A stretch of 64,000 nucleotides of DNA, taken from positions 6,634,001 through 6,698,000 of the forward strand of contig NZ_JAMYWY010000001.1 of the NCBI RefSeq assembly GCF_024159265.1, in the 5' to 3' direction. Below, in pieces: positions 44,481 to 54,165 of the stretch. The translations under genes were made by a program, and so were the position numbers. How positions within the stretch are numbered: the stretch's first letter is position 1; every line of letters begins with the position of its first letter. The notes beneath the pieces are model-generated. The model had not been told where the DNA came from, did not search any database, and saw only the letters and a list, made by a program, of their open reading frames with translations. The stretch comes from Paenibacillus sp. 1781tsa1. Lineage in GTDB: Bacteria; Bacillota; Bacilli; Paenibacillales; Paenibacillaceae.

Positions 44481-45890
44481 TCAGACAGCCGGTACCGGCT
44501 GTGCACCAACCTCTTCGTCATCATGCTCCACCAGTTCATGTTTCTCCCAAGCTCTGCTCTTCCAGCGGAAGTACATAATAACCGCGCGGGTCCACTCATC
44601 CGCCGCAATGGCAAGCCATACACCAGCAAGCCCCAGATGAAGCTGGAATATGAGCAGGTACCCCAGTGGCAGACTCATGCAGACCATGGAGATCAGACCC
44701 ATGTATACCGGGAACTTCGCATCCCCTGCCGCACGCAGGGAACCAATGATTACAATATTGCAGGTACGTCCGGTTTCGAGCAACAGACTAAGCAGAATCA
44801 CCTGAGCACCCAGCTTGATAATTTCCGGATTATCCGTAAATATGCTCATCAGCGGCACACGGAAAAAAATGATGATTACATCAATGATGACTGTGGCCAG
44901 AAGCGCCCATTTTACACTGTCAAAAACACGTTTGTACGCATCGTCTTTGCGCCGCGCACCGACAAGCCGGCCTACAATGATCGATGTCCCCATACCAATC
45001 GCCATGCTGAACAAGTAGATATAGCTGGAGATATTGCCCGCATACTGCTTGGTTGCCATGGCTTCTGCGCCCAGATAGGTCACATACAGCGTGAACACGA
45101 GCTGGCAGGAATGATATACCATGGACTCCATCGCAGACGGAATACCAATCCGCAGAATTTTGCCAATGAAATGTTTGGACAATTTAATGTAGTATTCGAA
45201 ATCCACCCGCACCTCGCTCACACGATACAACAACCAGAAGAAAATCAGCAGGCAGATAAACCGACTTCCTACCGTGGAGATGGCTGCCCCTTCCACCCCA
45301 AGCTTCGGCAGGCCGAAGTGACCAAAGATCAATGCATAGTTACCAACAACGTGAATGACATTCATGAATACAGCGACATACATCGTTTCTTTGGTGTAAC
45401 CATGTGTACGAATCGTCGCAGCCAGCGCGTTAATGAGTGCCTGGAGGAAGATCCCGCCACCGACAATATTTATATACGAACGGGCAAAATCATAAATTTC
45501 GCCTTGAATATTCAAGAGTGATAGCAAATGTCCTCCGAACAGAAGAAAGATTCCGCTCAGGACCAGCCCCACGATAAGATTCAGCGTAATCGCATTACCT
45601 GTCACTTGTGCTGCTTCACTTAACTTTTTCGATCCAATATATTGTGCTACTACAATCGCAGCACCATGTCCAATGACTTCCAATACAAGGATAGCGATAG
45701 AAATAATCTGATTGGCTGCTCCAACGCCGGAGACCGCATTATCGGATACCGAGCTGAGCATGAGCGTATCCACGCTCCCCATCAACATAAATAAGAAGAG
45801 TTCCAGGAAAATAGGCCATGTCAGTCGAATCAGATTCAGATCCTTGGCATCAGAACGAAGGGACTCTTTGGTTGAGGATATTGCTGTCAT
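44481..45890 (-). CDS. MATE family efflux transporter
   Basis: This 469-residue membrane protein has two similar halves of six helices, typical of MATE cation- or drug-proton antiporters. Family motifs include LTWPIFLELFLFMLMGSVDT and MATKQYAGNISSYIYLFSMA, and the loop GRLVGARRKDDAYKRVFDS. Its substrate is unknown. It is a single gene with its own terminator. AGGTGAGAAA precedes the ATG. Confidence 0.9.
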   Translation of the reverse strand: MTAISSTKESLRSDAKDLNLIRLTWPIFLELFLFMLMGSVDTLMLSSVSDNAVSGVGAANQIISIAILVLEVIGHGAAIVVAQYIGSKKLSEAAQVTGNAITLNLIVGLVLSGIFLLFGGHLLSLLNIQGEIYDFARSYINIVGGGIFLQALINALAATIRTHGYTKETMYVAVFMNVIHVVGNYALIFGHFGLPKLGVEGAAISTVGSRFICLLIFFWLLYRVSEVRVDFEYYIKLSKHFIGKILRIGIPSAMESMVYHSCQLVFTLYVTYLGAEAMATKQYAGNISSYIYLFSMAIGMGTSIIVGRLVGARRKDDAYKRVFDSVKWALLATVIIDVIIIFFRVPLMSIFTDNPEIIKLGAQVILLSLLLETGRTCNIVIIGSLRAAGDAKFPVYMGLISMVCMSLPLGYLLIFQLHLGLAGVWLAIAADEWTRAVIMYFRWKSRAWEKHELVEHDDEEVGAQPVPAV

Positions 45891-46063
45891 TTTCTCACCT
45901 TTCCCATGTGGGCTTTAATTCTTAGGGTATGTTAGCACAGGTAGTTTGAAAATGCAGTAGTTTTGCGAAAATAGTTGAAAGTTTTTTGTAATACCATAAA
46001 TAGGAATTTTCAACGTTTTCATTAAGCCTCGCTTCCATACAACTGCCAGAGGTTTTAGAAGAC

Positions 46064-46112
46064 AAAAAAGGCCCCTCCCCACTCGCTTTTAAGCAAGTAA
46101 TGGAAGGACCTT
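46064..46112 (-). terminator. Terminator of sugar importer operon
   Basis: GGTCCTTCCATTACTTGCTT pairs with AGCGAGTGGGGAGGGGCC around AAA on the minus strand, followed by six T residues. It ends the binding protein and two-permease operon. A 76-codon frame over it is not believed to be a gene. Confidence 0.85.
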
Positions 46113-46126
46113 GGGTCCTCGACTTT

Positions 46127-47014
46127 TTAACCTTTAACAGAACCCGCAGCAATTCCCTCCACGATTCGATTACTCAGGATGAGAAAAGCAATCAGGATCG
46201 GCATAATGCTGATCATCAGCGTCGCACCAATGGCTCCCCAATCCGTTGTATATTGACCGATAAAGTTCTGTACCCCCACGGTCAGGGTCTTGTATGAATC
46301 CGTACTGATGAACGTGTTAACAAAGATGAACTCATTCCAGTTATAGATCATGTTGATGATTGCCGTTGTGGAGATAACCGAAGCTGTCATCGGCAAGATA
46401 ATCCGAAAGAAAATCCGATGCACGGAGCAACCATCCATCACGGCGGCCTCTTCCACTTCACGGGGAAGCGCGTAGTAGAATCCCAGTAGAATCATAATGG
46501 TAATTGGCATATTAAAGGCAATGTAAGACAAGATGACTGACAAAGGATGATCTGTGAGATGAAGCTTCAGGAACAAGCTGAACAGTGGGATCAACGTGGA
46601 GTGCACAGGGATCATGAGACCCACCATGAATAGCCCCAATACCAATGAACGACCCTTCCAGCGCATACGTGTGATGGCAAAGGTCACCAGACTGGCAAAC
46701 AGCACTGTGAACACCACCGAAACCACCGTAATCCATACACTATTGAAGAAGTATAAGCTGATGTTTCCCTCTGTCCATACCTTGACATAGTTTTCCCAAC
46801 GCGGAGTAGCAGGAAGGGAAAAAGGCGCCATGTCGAATACTTCCTGATTATTCTTAAGCGAGAACAACAGCAGCCATACCAAGGGCAAAATTTGCAGCAA
46901 AGCGACCAGGGACAAGAGGAAATATAGTAGAACATAGCCGAATCTTCTCAACCATGCCGAACCTCGGTCTGTCCCCGGGTAAGTTGGCAATCTAACGGCC
47001 GTATCCGTCTTCAC
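46127..47014 (-). CDS. Sugar ABC transporter permease, MalG type
   Basis: This 295-residue membrane protein has about six helices and the EAA loop EEAAVMDGCSVHRIFF followed by RIILPM. The GTG at 47014 follows AAAGGAGG by nine bases. It is the second permease of a CUT1 sugar importer whose other genes lie upstream. A MITE-like insertion of about 160 bp separates it from the first permease, so co-expression now depends on transcription through the element. Confidence 0.9.
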   Translation of the reverse strand: MKTDTAVRLPTYPGTDRGSAWLRRFGYVLLYFLLSLVALLQILPLVWLLLFSLKNNQEVFDMAPFSLPATPRWENYVKVWTEGNISLYFFNSVWITVVSVVFTVLFASLVTFAITRMRWKGRSLVLGLFMVGLMIPVHSTLIPLFSLFLKLHLTDHPLSVILSYIAFNMPITIMILLGFYYALPREVEEAAVMDGCSVHRIFFRIILPMTASVISTTAIINMIYNWNEFIFVNTFISTDSYKTLTVGVQNFIGQYTTDWGAIGATLMISIMPILIAFLILSNRIVEGIAAGSVKG

Positions 47015-47037
47015 CGGGATGGACCTCCTTTCATTTC

Positions 47038-47205
47038 ACTAGGGCGTGTCTGGAAACTCCGAAGGTGGCAGATTTTGCCGAATTTTCGTTCCAAGCAAGG
47101 AAATTTTCCGCAGGCGTGCCGGGGGCACGTCAAGGGAAAGTGACGCAGCAGGGGGCGAAAAGGCGGTAAAAGATGCACTTCAGCGAGTTTTCAGACACGA
47201 ACTAG
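47038..47205. mobile_element. MITE-like insertion between permease genes
   Basis: Imperfect terminal inverted repeats, CGTGTCTGGAAACTCCGAAG (47045-47064) and the complement of CTTCAGCGAGTTTTCAGACACG (47178-47199), enclose about 113 bp. A 5-base direct repeat ACTAG flanks the element at 47038-47042 and 47201-47205, as expected for a target-site duplication. The interior has a hairpin CGTGCC/GGCACG. It lies two bases after the stop of the first permease and ends just before the ribosome site of the second. It encodes no transposase. Confidence 0.8.
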
Positions 47206-47207
47206 CG

Positions 47208-48089
47208 TCAGGAATACTGGATCGTATCTTTGGATGCTGTCGCTTTACGAAGCAGCCAGGTAACGAGCAGACAGATCAAGAGCAGGAAGAACCCTACAGC
47301 ACTGCCGTAACCAAAGTCGAAGCTACGGAACGCCTGACGATACATATAGGAGGCCATCACTTCGCTGGAGCCATTCGGTCCGCCATCGGTCATCACGTAG
47401 ATAAGATCGAAATACTTGAGTGAGCCTACCACAGCCAGTACAATGGTCACTTTGATAACCTCAGTAATAAGCGGCAGCTTGATTCGAAAAGCGATCTGCC
47501 AAGGGCTTGCCCCATCAATCCGGGCTGCTTCCACTAGGGATTCCGGGATATTTTTGAGGGCCGCATAATAGATCAAAATATAGAAGCCTGCATACTGCCA
47601 CAGAATCGGTACGAACAGTGCATATAGTACCAGGGATGGCTCCGCCAGCCAGGCTGGCGGATTACTGAAACCGATCGCTTCCAGAAAGGTGTTCAGCACA
47701 CCATTGCTGGGATGATAGATCTTCAGCCATAACTGGGCGATCGCGACCGAAGACAGCAGCATCGGGATCAAATATATTTTGCGGAACAGATTGGCACCCT
47801 TGATCTTGCCTGACAGCACCAAAGCAATCATCAGATAACCGATCAGACTCAGCGCGGAGAACAAAGCAAGCAAAAAAGTATGATTCGCACTCTGCCAGAA
47901 TGTTCCGTCCTGAAGCAGTCTGGCGTAATTATCCAATCCTATAAAGGTCATTGCACCGATCCCATCCCATTGCATCAAACCATAATACCCGGTGAGCACG
48001 ATCGGGATGTAAACCAAGACCAGCAGCAGAAGCAGTGCAGGAAGCACGTACATCGCAGCAACGAGACGGTTGGACATGACTTTGTCCAT
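47208..48089 (-). CDS. Sugar ABC transporter permease, MalF type
   Basis: This ~293-residue membrane protein has about six helices and the EAA loop ESLVEAARIDGASPWQIAFR followed by LPLI. The family motif YVMTDGGPNGSSEVMASYMY is also present. A GTG three bases before the chosen ATG is possible. GGGAGG lies eight bases before the ATG. Together with the second permease it forms the channel for the binding protein encoded directly upstream. Confidence 0.9.
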   Translation of the reverse strand: MDKVMSNRLVAAMYVLPALLLLLVLVYIPIVLTGYYGLMQWDGIGAMTFIGLDNYARLLQDGTFWQSANHTFLLALFSALSLIGYLMIALVLSGKIKGANLFRKIYLIPMLLSSVAIAQLWLKIYHPSNGVLNTFLEAIGFSNPPAWLAEPSLVLYALFVPILWQYAGFYILIYYAALKNIPESLVEAARIDGASPWQIAFRIKLPLITEVIKVTIVLAVVGSLKYFDLIYVMTDGGPNGSSEVMASYMYRQAFRSFDFGYGSAVGFFLLLICLLVTWLLRKATASKDTIQYS

Positions 48090-48127
48090 CACATTATCCT
48101 CCCTTCAAGCGTTCAAGCACGTGTACG

Positions 48128-49447
48128 TCAATTGCCTTTATCAATCGCTGCCTGATGATTCTTCACAAAGTCCTCCGGTGTTACCGCTTTGCCAAACAAT
48201 GCCTGAATCATGTCCAGATGTGCCTGAGCGGCTGCCGGTTTCATCTGCACGTCTGCAAAGAGTGTGAGACTGCTGGCCTGATTCAATTCGTTCAGCAGGT
48301 CGATGTAGAGCTGTGGCAGCTGTACTGCCGCCGTATCCACTTTGGTTGCCGGGATGACGCCTGCTTCCGTCACCGAGCTCTCACCCCATTTTTCCACAAA
48401 GTATTGCACGAACTTCTGCGCTTCTTCCTTCACTTTGGAATTCTGGGCCACGAACAGCCCTACGCCTGGACCACCTACCCAGCTGTTAATATCGCTCTTG
48501 CCATCTTCCATCGTTGGGAATTTGAAAAATCCGATCTTGTCCTTGAATTCCTGCGGGATATCCGGGTTGGTCGTGAAGTTTGGCAGTTCCCAGGTGCCCA
48601 TCAGGTACATGGCAGCTTTTTCGTTCATGAATTCCGATTTACCCTCATCGTTGGACAACCCATTGAAGCCTTTGTTGAAGGCATTCATATCCACCAGCTT
48701 TTGTACCTCGGCAGCAGCTTGAGTCAGCGCAGGATCGTCAAACTTGCCGGAGCCATTGATCGCTTTTTCCAGTGCATCTCCACCTAACCGATTCGCCAGA
48801 TACATATACCAGAGTGAGCCAGTCCAGCGGTCTTTATTACCGAGTGCGATCGGCACCTCACCGTTCTCTGTCAGTGTCTTCAGCACACTCAGGAATTCAT
48901 CGTACGTTGCTGGCGGCTGCAAGTTATATTTCGCAAAAATGGCTTTGTTATAATAAATGGGGGAGATATTTAACTCGATAGGCAGGGCATATGTTTTGCC
49001 ATCTATCGCATAAGCTTCGGTTGTTCCAGCGATAAATTTCTCACCCAGCGAGTCGCCGAGCAGATCATCGAGAGGTGCGAACAGATTGCCCTTTACATAA
49101 GGCTCTAGAAATCCGGCAGCCCAAGTTACACCCACATCAGGAAGTTCATTTGATGCGGACAGGATTTTCAATTTGTTCTTGTATTGTTCATTCTCCAGCA
49201 CTTCCTGCTTAATGGTCACATTCGGATGATCCGTCTGATACTGCTTGATGATATCGTTGACCAATTTATTTTGCTGTGCAGAACTGCCTGCTGGCCAGAG
49301 GTGCATAAATTTGAGGGTTACTTTCCCATCTGTGCCGTTGCTGCCCGTTTCACCCTCTTGATCCGAACTTGAACTGTTACATCCGGATAAAATTACGGCG
49401 AGAACCAGCGTCCATGACAGAAGTATGGCCATCGTCTTTTTGCTCAT
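48128..49447 (-). CDS. Sugar ABC transporter substrate-binding lipoprotein
   Basis: This 439-residue exported lipoprotein has a signal with lipobox VILSGC (Cys23) and a Ser/Asp/Gly-rich linker. A family 1 solute-binding fold follows (VTLKFMHLWPAGSSAQQNKL, then YALPIELNISPIYYNKAIFA and YLMGTWELPNF). The ATG at 49447 has AAGGGGGTTGGG upstream. A longer frame would delay the signal peptide. A cre-like site lies 30 bases upstream of the start and suggests catabolite control. The response regulator just upstream probably activates it. Confidence 0.92.
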   Translation of the reverse strand: MSKKTMAILLSWTLVLAVILSGCNSSSSDQEGETGSNGTDGKVTLKFMHLWPAGSSAQQNKLVNDIIKQYQTDHPNVTIKQEVLENEQYKNKLKILSASNELPDVGVTWAAGFLEPYVKGNLFAPLDDLLGDSLGEKFIAGTTEAYAIDGKTYALPIELNISPIYYNKAIFAKYNLQPPATYDEFLSVLKTLTENGEVPIALGNKDRWTGSLWYMYLANRLGGDALEKAINGSGKFDDPALTQAAAEVQKLVDMNAFNKGFNGLSNDEGKSEFMNEKAAMYLMGTWELPNFTTNPDIPQEFKDKIGFFKFPTMEDGKSDINSWVGGPGVGLFVAQNSKVKEEAQKFVQYFVEKWGESSVTEAGVIPATKVDTAAVQLPQLYIDLLNELNQASSLTLFADVQMKPAAAQAHLDMIQALFGKAVTPEDFVKNHQAAIDKGN

Positions 49448-49471
49448 AATCCCAACCCCCTTGGTTTTTTC

Positions 49472-49493
49472 GGTTAATGTAACCGCTTTAACC
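49472..49493. promoter_or_regulatory. cre-like site upstream of binding-protein gene
   Basis: TGTAACCGCTTTAA (49478-49491) fits the CcpA consensus TGWAANCGNTNWCA at all but one position. It is nested in a larger inverted repeat, GGTTAA to TTAACC, which could bind a second regulator such as the adjacent AraC-type response regulator. CcpA control is inference. Confidence 0.55.
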
Positions 49494-49561
49494 AAATTGT
49501 AGCACGGGCCTATCGCCCCTATAAGACCAGAATAATTTGGAAAAACTCCACTTTTTTGAGG

Positions 49562-50356
49562 TTATTTGTTATCTCGTTCAGATAGGGAATGCCGATATTT
49601 GCTTGGACTAATCCCCTCAAGACTTTTAAATACCGTAATAAAATACTTATCCGTCTGATACCCCACCTGTTCGGCAATTTCCGAGATCGGCAGGGTCGTC
49701 TGCACAAGCAACTCCTTTGCCCGCTGAATGCGTTTGCGAGTAAGGTATTCACTAAAATTGATGCCAATCTGTTCCTTAAACAATACGCTGAAGTAACTGG
49801 AGTTGAGATGCAGTAAATCAGCGATTTCACGCATGGTCACATGTTCACCCAGATGAGTATCCACATAGGCCAATGCTTCACTGATCTGGCTATTGAGTCT
49901 CTGTTCCCCGCGCTCCTTAACATCCAGCAGCTTGGGGTCAACCATTTCTTGCATCGTTTGAATACGTCGCTGTTGTTCGCTAAACTTCAAGGCCTTTTCG
50001 ACGGTCTGCAGCAATTGTTCCTTATCAATTGGTTTCAACATATACTCCACGACACCCAGCTTAATGGCCTGTTGGGCGTACTGAAAATCGGCATGTCCTG
50101 ACATAATCAGGACGACAGGTTTATTTGTAAAATGCTGAATGGCTTCAATGAGGGACAAGCCGGAGAATTCCGGCATGCGAACGTCCGTGATTAACAGATC
50201 TGTTGGCTGTTTTCGGAGACACTCCACGGCCTGGGTGCCACTCTCCGCAGTCAGGATGTGATTTCGTCCTGCCGACCATCCTTCCAGTGTCTTGCGAATA
50301 CCCTCTCTTGTACGCGGCTCATCATCAACGATAAGGATTGTTTTGTCATGAATCAT
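49562..50356 (-). CDS. YesN-type AraC response regulator
   Basis: This 264-residue regulator has a receiver domain with Asp58 in LLITDVRMPEFSG and an AraC-type C-terminal domain (LLHLNSSYFSVLFKEQIGIN, then EIAEQVGYQTDKYFITVFKS). The ATG at 50356 has CGGAGGGTGAAT upstream and overlaps the kinase gene by 11 bases. YesM/YesN-like pairs commonly control adjacent sugar importers, and here importer operons flank the pair on both sides. Confidence 0.92.
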   Translation of the reverse strand: MIHDKTILIVDDEPRTREGIRKTLEGWSAGRNHILTAESGTQAVECLRKQPTDLLITDVRMPEFSGLSLIEAIQHFTNKPVVLIMSGHADFQYAQQAIKLGVVEYMLKPIDKEQLLQTVEKALKFSEQQRRIQTMQEMVDPKLLDVKERGEQRLNSQISEALAYVDTHLGEHVTMREIADLLHLNSSYFSVLFKEQIGINFSEYLTRKRIQRAKELLVQTTLPISEIAEQVGYQTDKYFITVFKSLEGISPSKYRHSLSERDNK

Positions 50357-52118
50357 ATTCACCCTCCGTTCCCTTGGGAATCTCAAAGCAAATGACGGCC
50401 CCTTCCCCAACCTGACTTGTTATGGAGAGCTTGCAACGTTCACCAAGTTGGCTGCCAAAGTAAAGCTTCAGTCGCTGATGTACGTTGATTAGACCTACAC
50501 CTGTCCCCTTCTTGGACACAGCCGGCCCGCCATGTAAAGCATGAATAACAGATTGAAGTCGTGATTCATCCATACCCGGGCCGTCATCCCGAACCTCAAT
50601 GCGAATCAGATTCTTGTCGGTCGAAACATCCACATGGATGGTTATCTTTCCCGGTCCCAGTTTACTTTCAATGCCATGGAGGATCGCATTTTCCACCAAG
50701 GGCTGTATAAGCAGTTTTGGAATGGGGACCTTACGAACCCCATCGCTCAATTGAATCTCCCATTGCATTCGATCCCCCAACCGCATCTGCATAATGCGAA
50801 GATACCGCTCTGCGTGTTCCAGCTCGTCAGCAATCGTGACCCACTCATCCTGCTGAGAGCTGGAGATCGTGTAGCGGAATAATCGGGACATCGCCACAAC
50901 CATCCGTGCCATCTCCTCGTCTCCCTTTTCCTCAAGGGACCAATAGAATGCCTCCAGCGTGTTAAATAGAAAATGGGGGTTAATCTGAGACTGCAACGCC
51001 TTTAACTCCGCCCGTGACTGCATGACTTCCTTCTCATGAACTACACGGGTCAATTCATTCTGTCTGTAGACCATCTGGTTATACACGTTGTTAAGTTCAT
51101 TAATCTCCATCGTAGCGCTGACCATTAGATTGGGCCTCATGGCTCCCGGTTGTGCACTACGCATGGCCCGCATCAGGCGTATGAGCGGACGTGTAATCAT
51201 CGTGGAGAGAAAGAAGGACATGATCAGGAACAGAACAACACCAATGATTCCCGAAACGAGAAGCGCCGTCCTCAAGATGGATACCCCTTCCGTTGTCTCC
51301 CGCAGCGGAGTCAGCACAGCAAGTGTCCATCCCGTTAATTCAGACTTTTGCCGGACGACGATATAGGATTCCTCTCCGTCCTGCACGACTGATCCGCTGT
51401 CCAATATGGATTTTGGATCGAGATTAATCTCCAGATCGGAAGTCACCACTTCGCCTGCCCCATCCAAGAGCATGATCGAGTCCTGCGAACCATCTGCCCC
51501 ATTCGAATCATTGAGTTGAAAAAAACTGCGCTGCATCCGCACCACCACATATCCCCCATGTTCGAAAGAATGATCCAGCAGGTTAATCCGCCGGATAGCC
51601 AGAAGCACACCCGGATCTTCAGGGTCAGCGCCTGCCCATACCAGTCTGCCTTTGCCTTCATCCGCCAGGTTGATCCAGTTGCGCTCCACTCTGAGATCGA
51701 GAGATCGGTCATCCATCGGAAAGATGCGGTTATAACCCGTAGTGTATATCTCCATACTTTGCGCTCCATTGATGAAAGACTGATAGCTGCCTGCAATCTG
51801 CAAGAGGGCTTGGCGCTGATTAAAGGTGGCCGGGTTGCCTTGCTTCTCATCGCTGAGCAGACGCTGCACATAGGAATCATCCGCCACCTGGGCGGTCAGT
51901 GAATTCACTTGTGCAATGAGTGCATCCAATCTGCCGCTGGCTTGGACGGCCGTTTGATGAATATGTTTCTCCGCATTGCTTTTCAACAAAGCAGCTACCC
52001 GATCATAAGCCGATATGCCTGCGAGCAGCAGAACAACAAGCATCACCATAACGAAACCAATGAAGATCTGATTGCGGAGTGAGTTGAAATGTCCTTTTTT
52101 CCTATGCAACTTCCCCAT
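50346..52118 (-). CDS. YesM-type sensor histidine kinase
   Basis: This 590-residue kinase has an N-terminal membrane helix, a large extracytoplasmic sensing region of about 240 residues (Cache-like), a second membrane helix and a HAMP segment. The His_kinase family motif LKALQSQINPHFLFNTLEAF carries His382, and an HATPase domain ends in KKGTGVGLINVHQRLKLYFG. The ATG at 52118 sits close to GAGAGGAG. The ligand is probably a sugar or glycan fragment, as for other family members near CUT1 importers. The gene overlaps its response regulator. Confidence 0.92.
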   Translation of the reverse strand: MGKLHRKKGHFNSLRNQIFIGFVMVMLVVLLLAGISAYDRVAALLKSNAEKHIHQTAVQASGRLDALIAQVNSLTAQVADDSYVQRLLSDEKQGNPATFNQRQALLQIAGSYQSFINGAQSMEIYTTGYNRIFPMDDRSLDLRVERNWINLADEGKGRLVWAGADPEDPGVLLAIRRINLLDHSFEHGGYVVVRMQRSFFQLNDSNGADGSQDSIMLLDGAGEVVTSDLEINLDPKSILDSGSVVQDGEESYIVVRQKSELTGWTLAVLTPLRETTEGVSILRTALLVSGIIGVVLFLIMSFFLSTMITRPLIRLMRAMRSAQPGAMRPNLMVSATMEINELNNVYNQMVYRQNELTRVVHEKEVMQSRAELKALQSQINPHFLFNTLEAFYWSLEEKGDEEMARMVVAMSRLFRYTISSSQQDEWVTIADELEHAERYLRIMQMRLGDRMQWEIQLSDGVRKVPIPKLLIQPLVENAILHGIESKLGPGKITIHVDVSTDKNLIRIEVRDDGPGMDESRLQSVIHALHGGPAVSKKGTGVGLINVHQRLKLYFGSQLGERCKLSITSQVGEGAVICFEIPKGTEGEYDS

Positions 52119-52223
52119 TCTCCTCTCTTTTCTGCATGTAAAAGAACCCACCACTTTACGCCCGTGCTCTTGAAGACTGGGTACTAACGATGCCGGATTT
52201 ATCTACGTATTCAGTTTTTCTCG

Positions 52224-52237
52224 TTAAAGCGCTTGCA
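52224..52237. promoter_or_regulatory. cre-like site upstream of sensor kinase
   Basis: Read on the minus strand, TGCAAGCGCTTTAA keeps the AAGCGCTT core of CcpA sites and deviates at two consensus positions. It lies about 110 bases before the kinase start. The remaining 52155-52361 shows no gene. Confidence 0.5.
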
Positions 52238-52361
52238 TAATAAATCTCAATCTTCTTCTCTTCTAGTCTTTGTTTATCGATTAAACTAACGACTAAAAAA
52301 TAGCATAGTTTTACAGGTTAATCAATCCTTCTGACAGTTCCCAAACGTTAAATGACAAAGA

Positions 52362-52400
52362 TCAAAAAAAGAGAGGGGACTCTTAGAGTCCACCTCTCTT
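52362..52400 (-). terminator. Terminator of second sugar importer operon
   Basis: AAGAGAGGTGGACT pairs with AGTCCCCTCTCTT around CTAAG on the minus strand, followed by seven T residues. Confidence 0.87.
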
Positions 52401-52447
52401 GGTTCATATCCCATTCACACCTATTCTTTTCTTTAGCACAACTTCAG

Positions 52448-53275
52448 TTATTTTACAGACCCTTGTGTAACCCCATTGATAATCCACTTCTGTGCGAACA
52501 GGTAGATGATAATCATCGGCAGCAACGCGAGCAGGTAGGATGCAAATGCAAGGTTAAACTCGGTATTAAACTGCCCTTGGAATACATACTGTACAAGCGG
52601 CAACGTGTACTGCCCCGGATCACTGATAATAATGAGTGGCAGCAGGAAGTCGTTGTACGTCGACAGACAGGTCAGAATACCAACCGTGGCACTGATGGGA
52701 GCCATGAGCGGGAATATGATTTTCCAGAACGTGCCCCAGGTTGTTGCCCCATCCACAAAAGCCGCTTCCTCTAGCGCTACCGGAATGGACCGGATATATC
52801 CCACGTACACAAAGACGTTGAATGCCAGACCGTAGACCGTGTGCAGCAGGATCAGACCTACCAGGTTTGTCATCTCCAGCGATGCGGTCAGCTTAACAAT
52901 CGGCAGCATGATGATCGGGAACGGAATGAACATCGCACTGACGAAGTAATAATAGAGTCCTTTGAAAAACTTGCGCTTCTCCATATTTCTCGCAATCGCA
53001 TAGGCCACCATAGAGTTACTAAGTAACGTCAAAAGCACGGTTGAGGCGGTAACGATTGCACTGTTACGGAACGATTGGAAGAAGTTCGTCATGTCGATGG
53101 CTCTTGCGAAATTCTCCCAGTGAAGCGTTGTCGGAAGGGCAAAGACCGATTGGGCCATCTGCTCCGGATTTTTCAAAGCAATCGTAACGGTCATATACAA
53201 GGGGAACAGGATAAACAGGGTACCCAGTACAACGAGCAGCATAACGAGCCAATTGATTCGTGTACGGCTTCTCAT
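52448..53275 (-). CDS. Sugar ABC transporter permease, MalG type
   Basis: This 275-residue membrane protein has about six helices and the EAA loop LEEAAFVDGATTWGTFWK followed by IIFPLMAP. The ATG overlaps the preceding stop (TAATG), so translation is coupled. It is the last gene of the operon and has a terminator directly after it. Sugar specificity unknown. Confidence 0.92.
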   Translation of the reverse strand: MRSRTRINWLVMLLVVLGTLFILFPLYMTVTIALKNPEQMAQSVFALPTTLHWENFARAIDMTNFFQSFRNSAIVTASTVLLTLLSNSMVAYAIARNMEKRKFFKGLYYYFVSAMFIPFPIIMLPIVKLTASLEMTNLVGLILLHTVYGLAFNVFVYVGYIRSIPVALEEAAFVDGATTWGTFWKIIFPLMAPISATVGILTCLSTYNDFLLPLIIISDPGQYTLPLVQYVFQGQFNTEFNLAFASYLLALLPMIIIYLFAQKWIINGVTQGSVK

Positions 53276-54141
53276 TACAGATCCATCTCCCTTCTTTGCA
53301 GGAACCGGATTTGCAGAATTGAAATCACCGCAATAACGATGAAGTAAATAACCGAGTTCGCAGATTGATATGCATATTCGCCGCCTTCAAATCCTCCGGT
53401 GTAGATCAGATGGGAGATGGACTGCGTCGCCCGTCCGGGACCACCGTTGGTCAAGGCTACGATTTGGTCGAAGACCATAAGTGAGTTTTTCATTGCCAGC
53501 ACCATATTAATGGTGAAGAACGGGGCAATAAGCGGGAATGTTATGCTCCAGAATTCACGCCATTTGCCTGCACCGTCGAGGTTGGATGCCTCGTACAGTG
53601 TCGTTGGTATCGTTTGCAGACCCGCCAAATATAGAATCGTATTCAGAGCCACGGATTGCCATACGGCGACAATGACGATACCGATCCAGGCCAGACTTTC
53701 GCTACCAAGTATGTTCGTAGATAGCGCGTTAATGCCCAAATTTTGTCCCCAGATCGGGAATACGTTGGAGAACAGGTAGTTAAATATGTAACCTACGATC
53801 AGCACACTCAGGATATTAGGCAGGAAATAGATGCCGCGGAAAAAGTTACGGAACTTGATCTTGGCATTCAGCCCAAGTGCAATGAGCAGGCTCAGGATAT
53901 TGGTCAGGATCGTTACCACGATCGCAAATTTGAACGTAAACCAGTAGGCGTTACCTACATTGTCGTCCTGGAACAAGTTGAAATAGTTTTTGAAGCCAAC
54001 AAAATCATACTCTTTCCCGAATCCGTTATAATTCGTAAATGAATAATAGATGCCCTGGAGGGCCGGCAGTGTCATAAATACAAAGAACAATACTACCGCC
54101 GGAACCGTCATCCAGTAATAAGGTGCGATACGCTTGTTCAT
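53275..54141 (-). CDS. Sugar ABC transporter permease, MalF type
   Basis: This 288-residue permease has about six helices, the family motif VALTNGGPGRATQSISHLIY, and the EAA loop LYEASNLDGAGKWREFWS followed by ITFPLIAP. The ATG at 54141 has AAGGAGGATGGAGT upstream. A frame seven codons longer overlaps the ribosome site and is rejected. It sits between the binding-protein gene and the second permease. Confidence 0.92.
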   Translation of the reverse strand: MNKRIAPYYWMTVPAVVLFFVFMTLPALQGIYYSFTNYNGFGKEYDFVGFKNYFNLFQDDNVGNAYWFTFKFAIVVTILTNILSLLIALGLNAKIKFRNFFRGIYFLPNILSVLIVGYIFNYLFSNVFPIWGQNLGINALSTNILGSESLAWIGIVIVAVWQSVALNTILYLAGLQTIPTTLYEASNLDGAGKWREFWSITFPLIAPFFTINMVLAMKNSLMVFDQIVALTNGGPGRATQSISHLIYTGGFEGGEYAYQSANSVIYFIVIAVISILQIRFLQRREMDL

Positions 54142-54165
54142 ACTCCATCCTCCTTCAGACAAGGC

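Noticed and set aside
45922-46152. 76-codon frame upstream of the MATE gene
   Set aside because: It overlaps a strong terminator and the end of the permease gene and lacks a ribosome site.
47046-47423. 125-codon frame starting in the MITE-like element
   Set aside because: It runs from the mobile element into the antisense strand of the permease gene and lacks a ribosome site.
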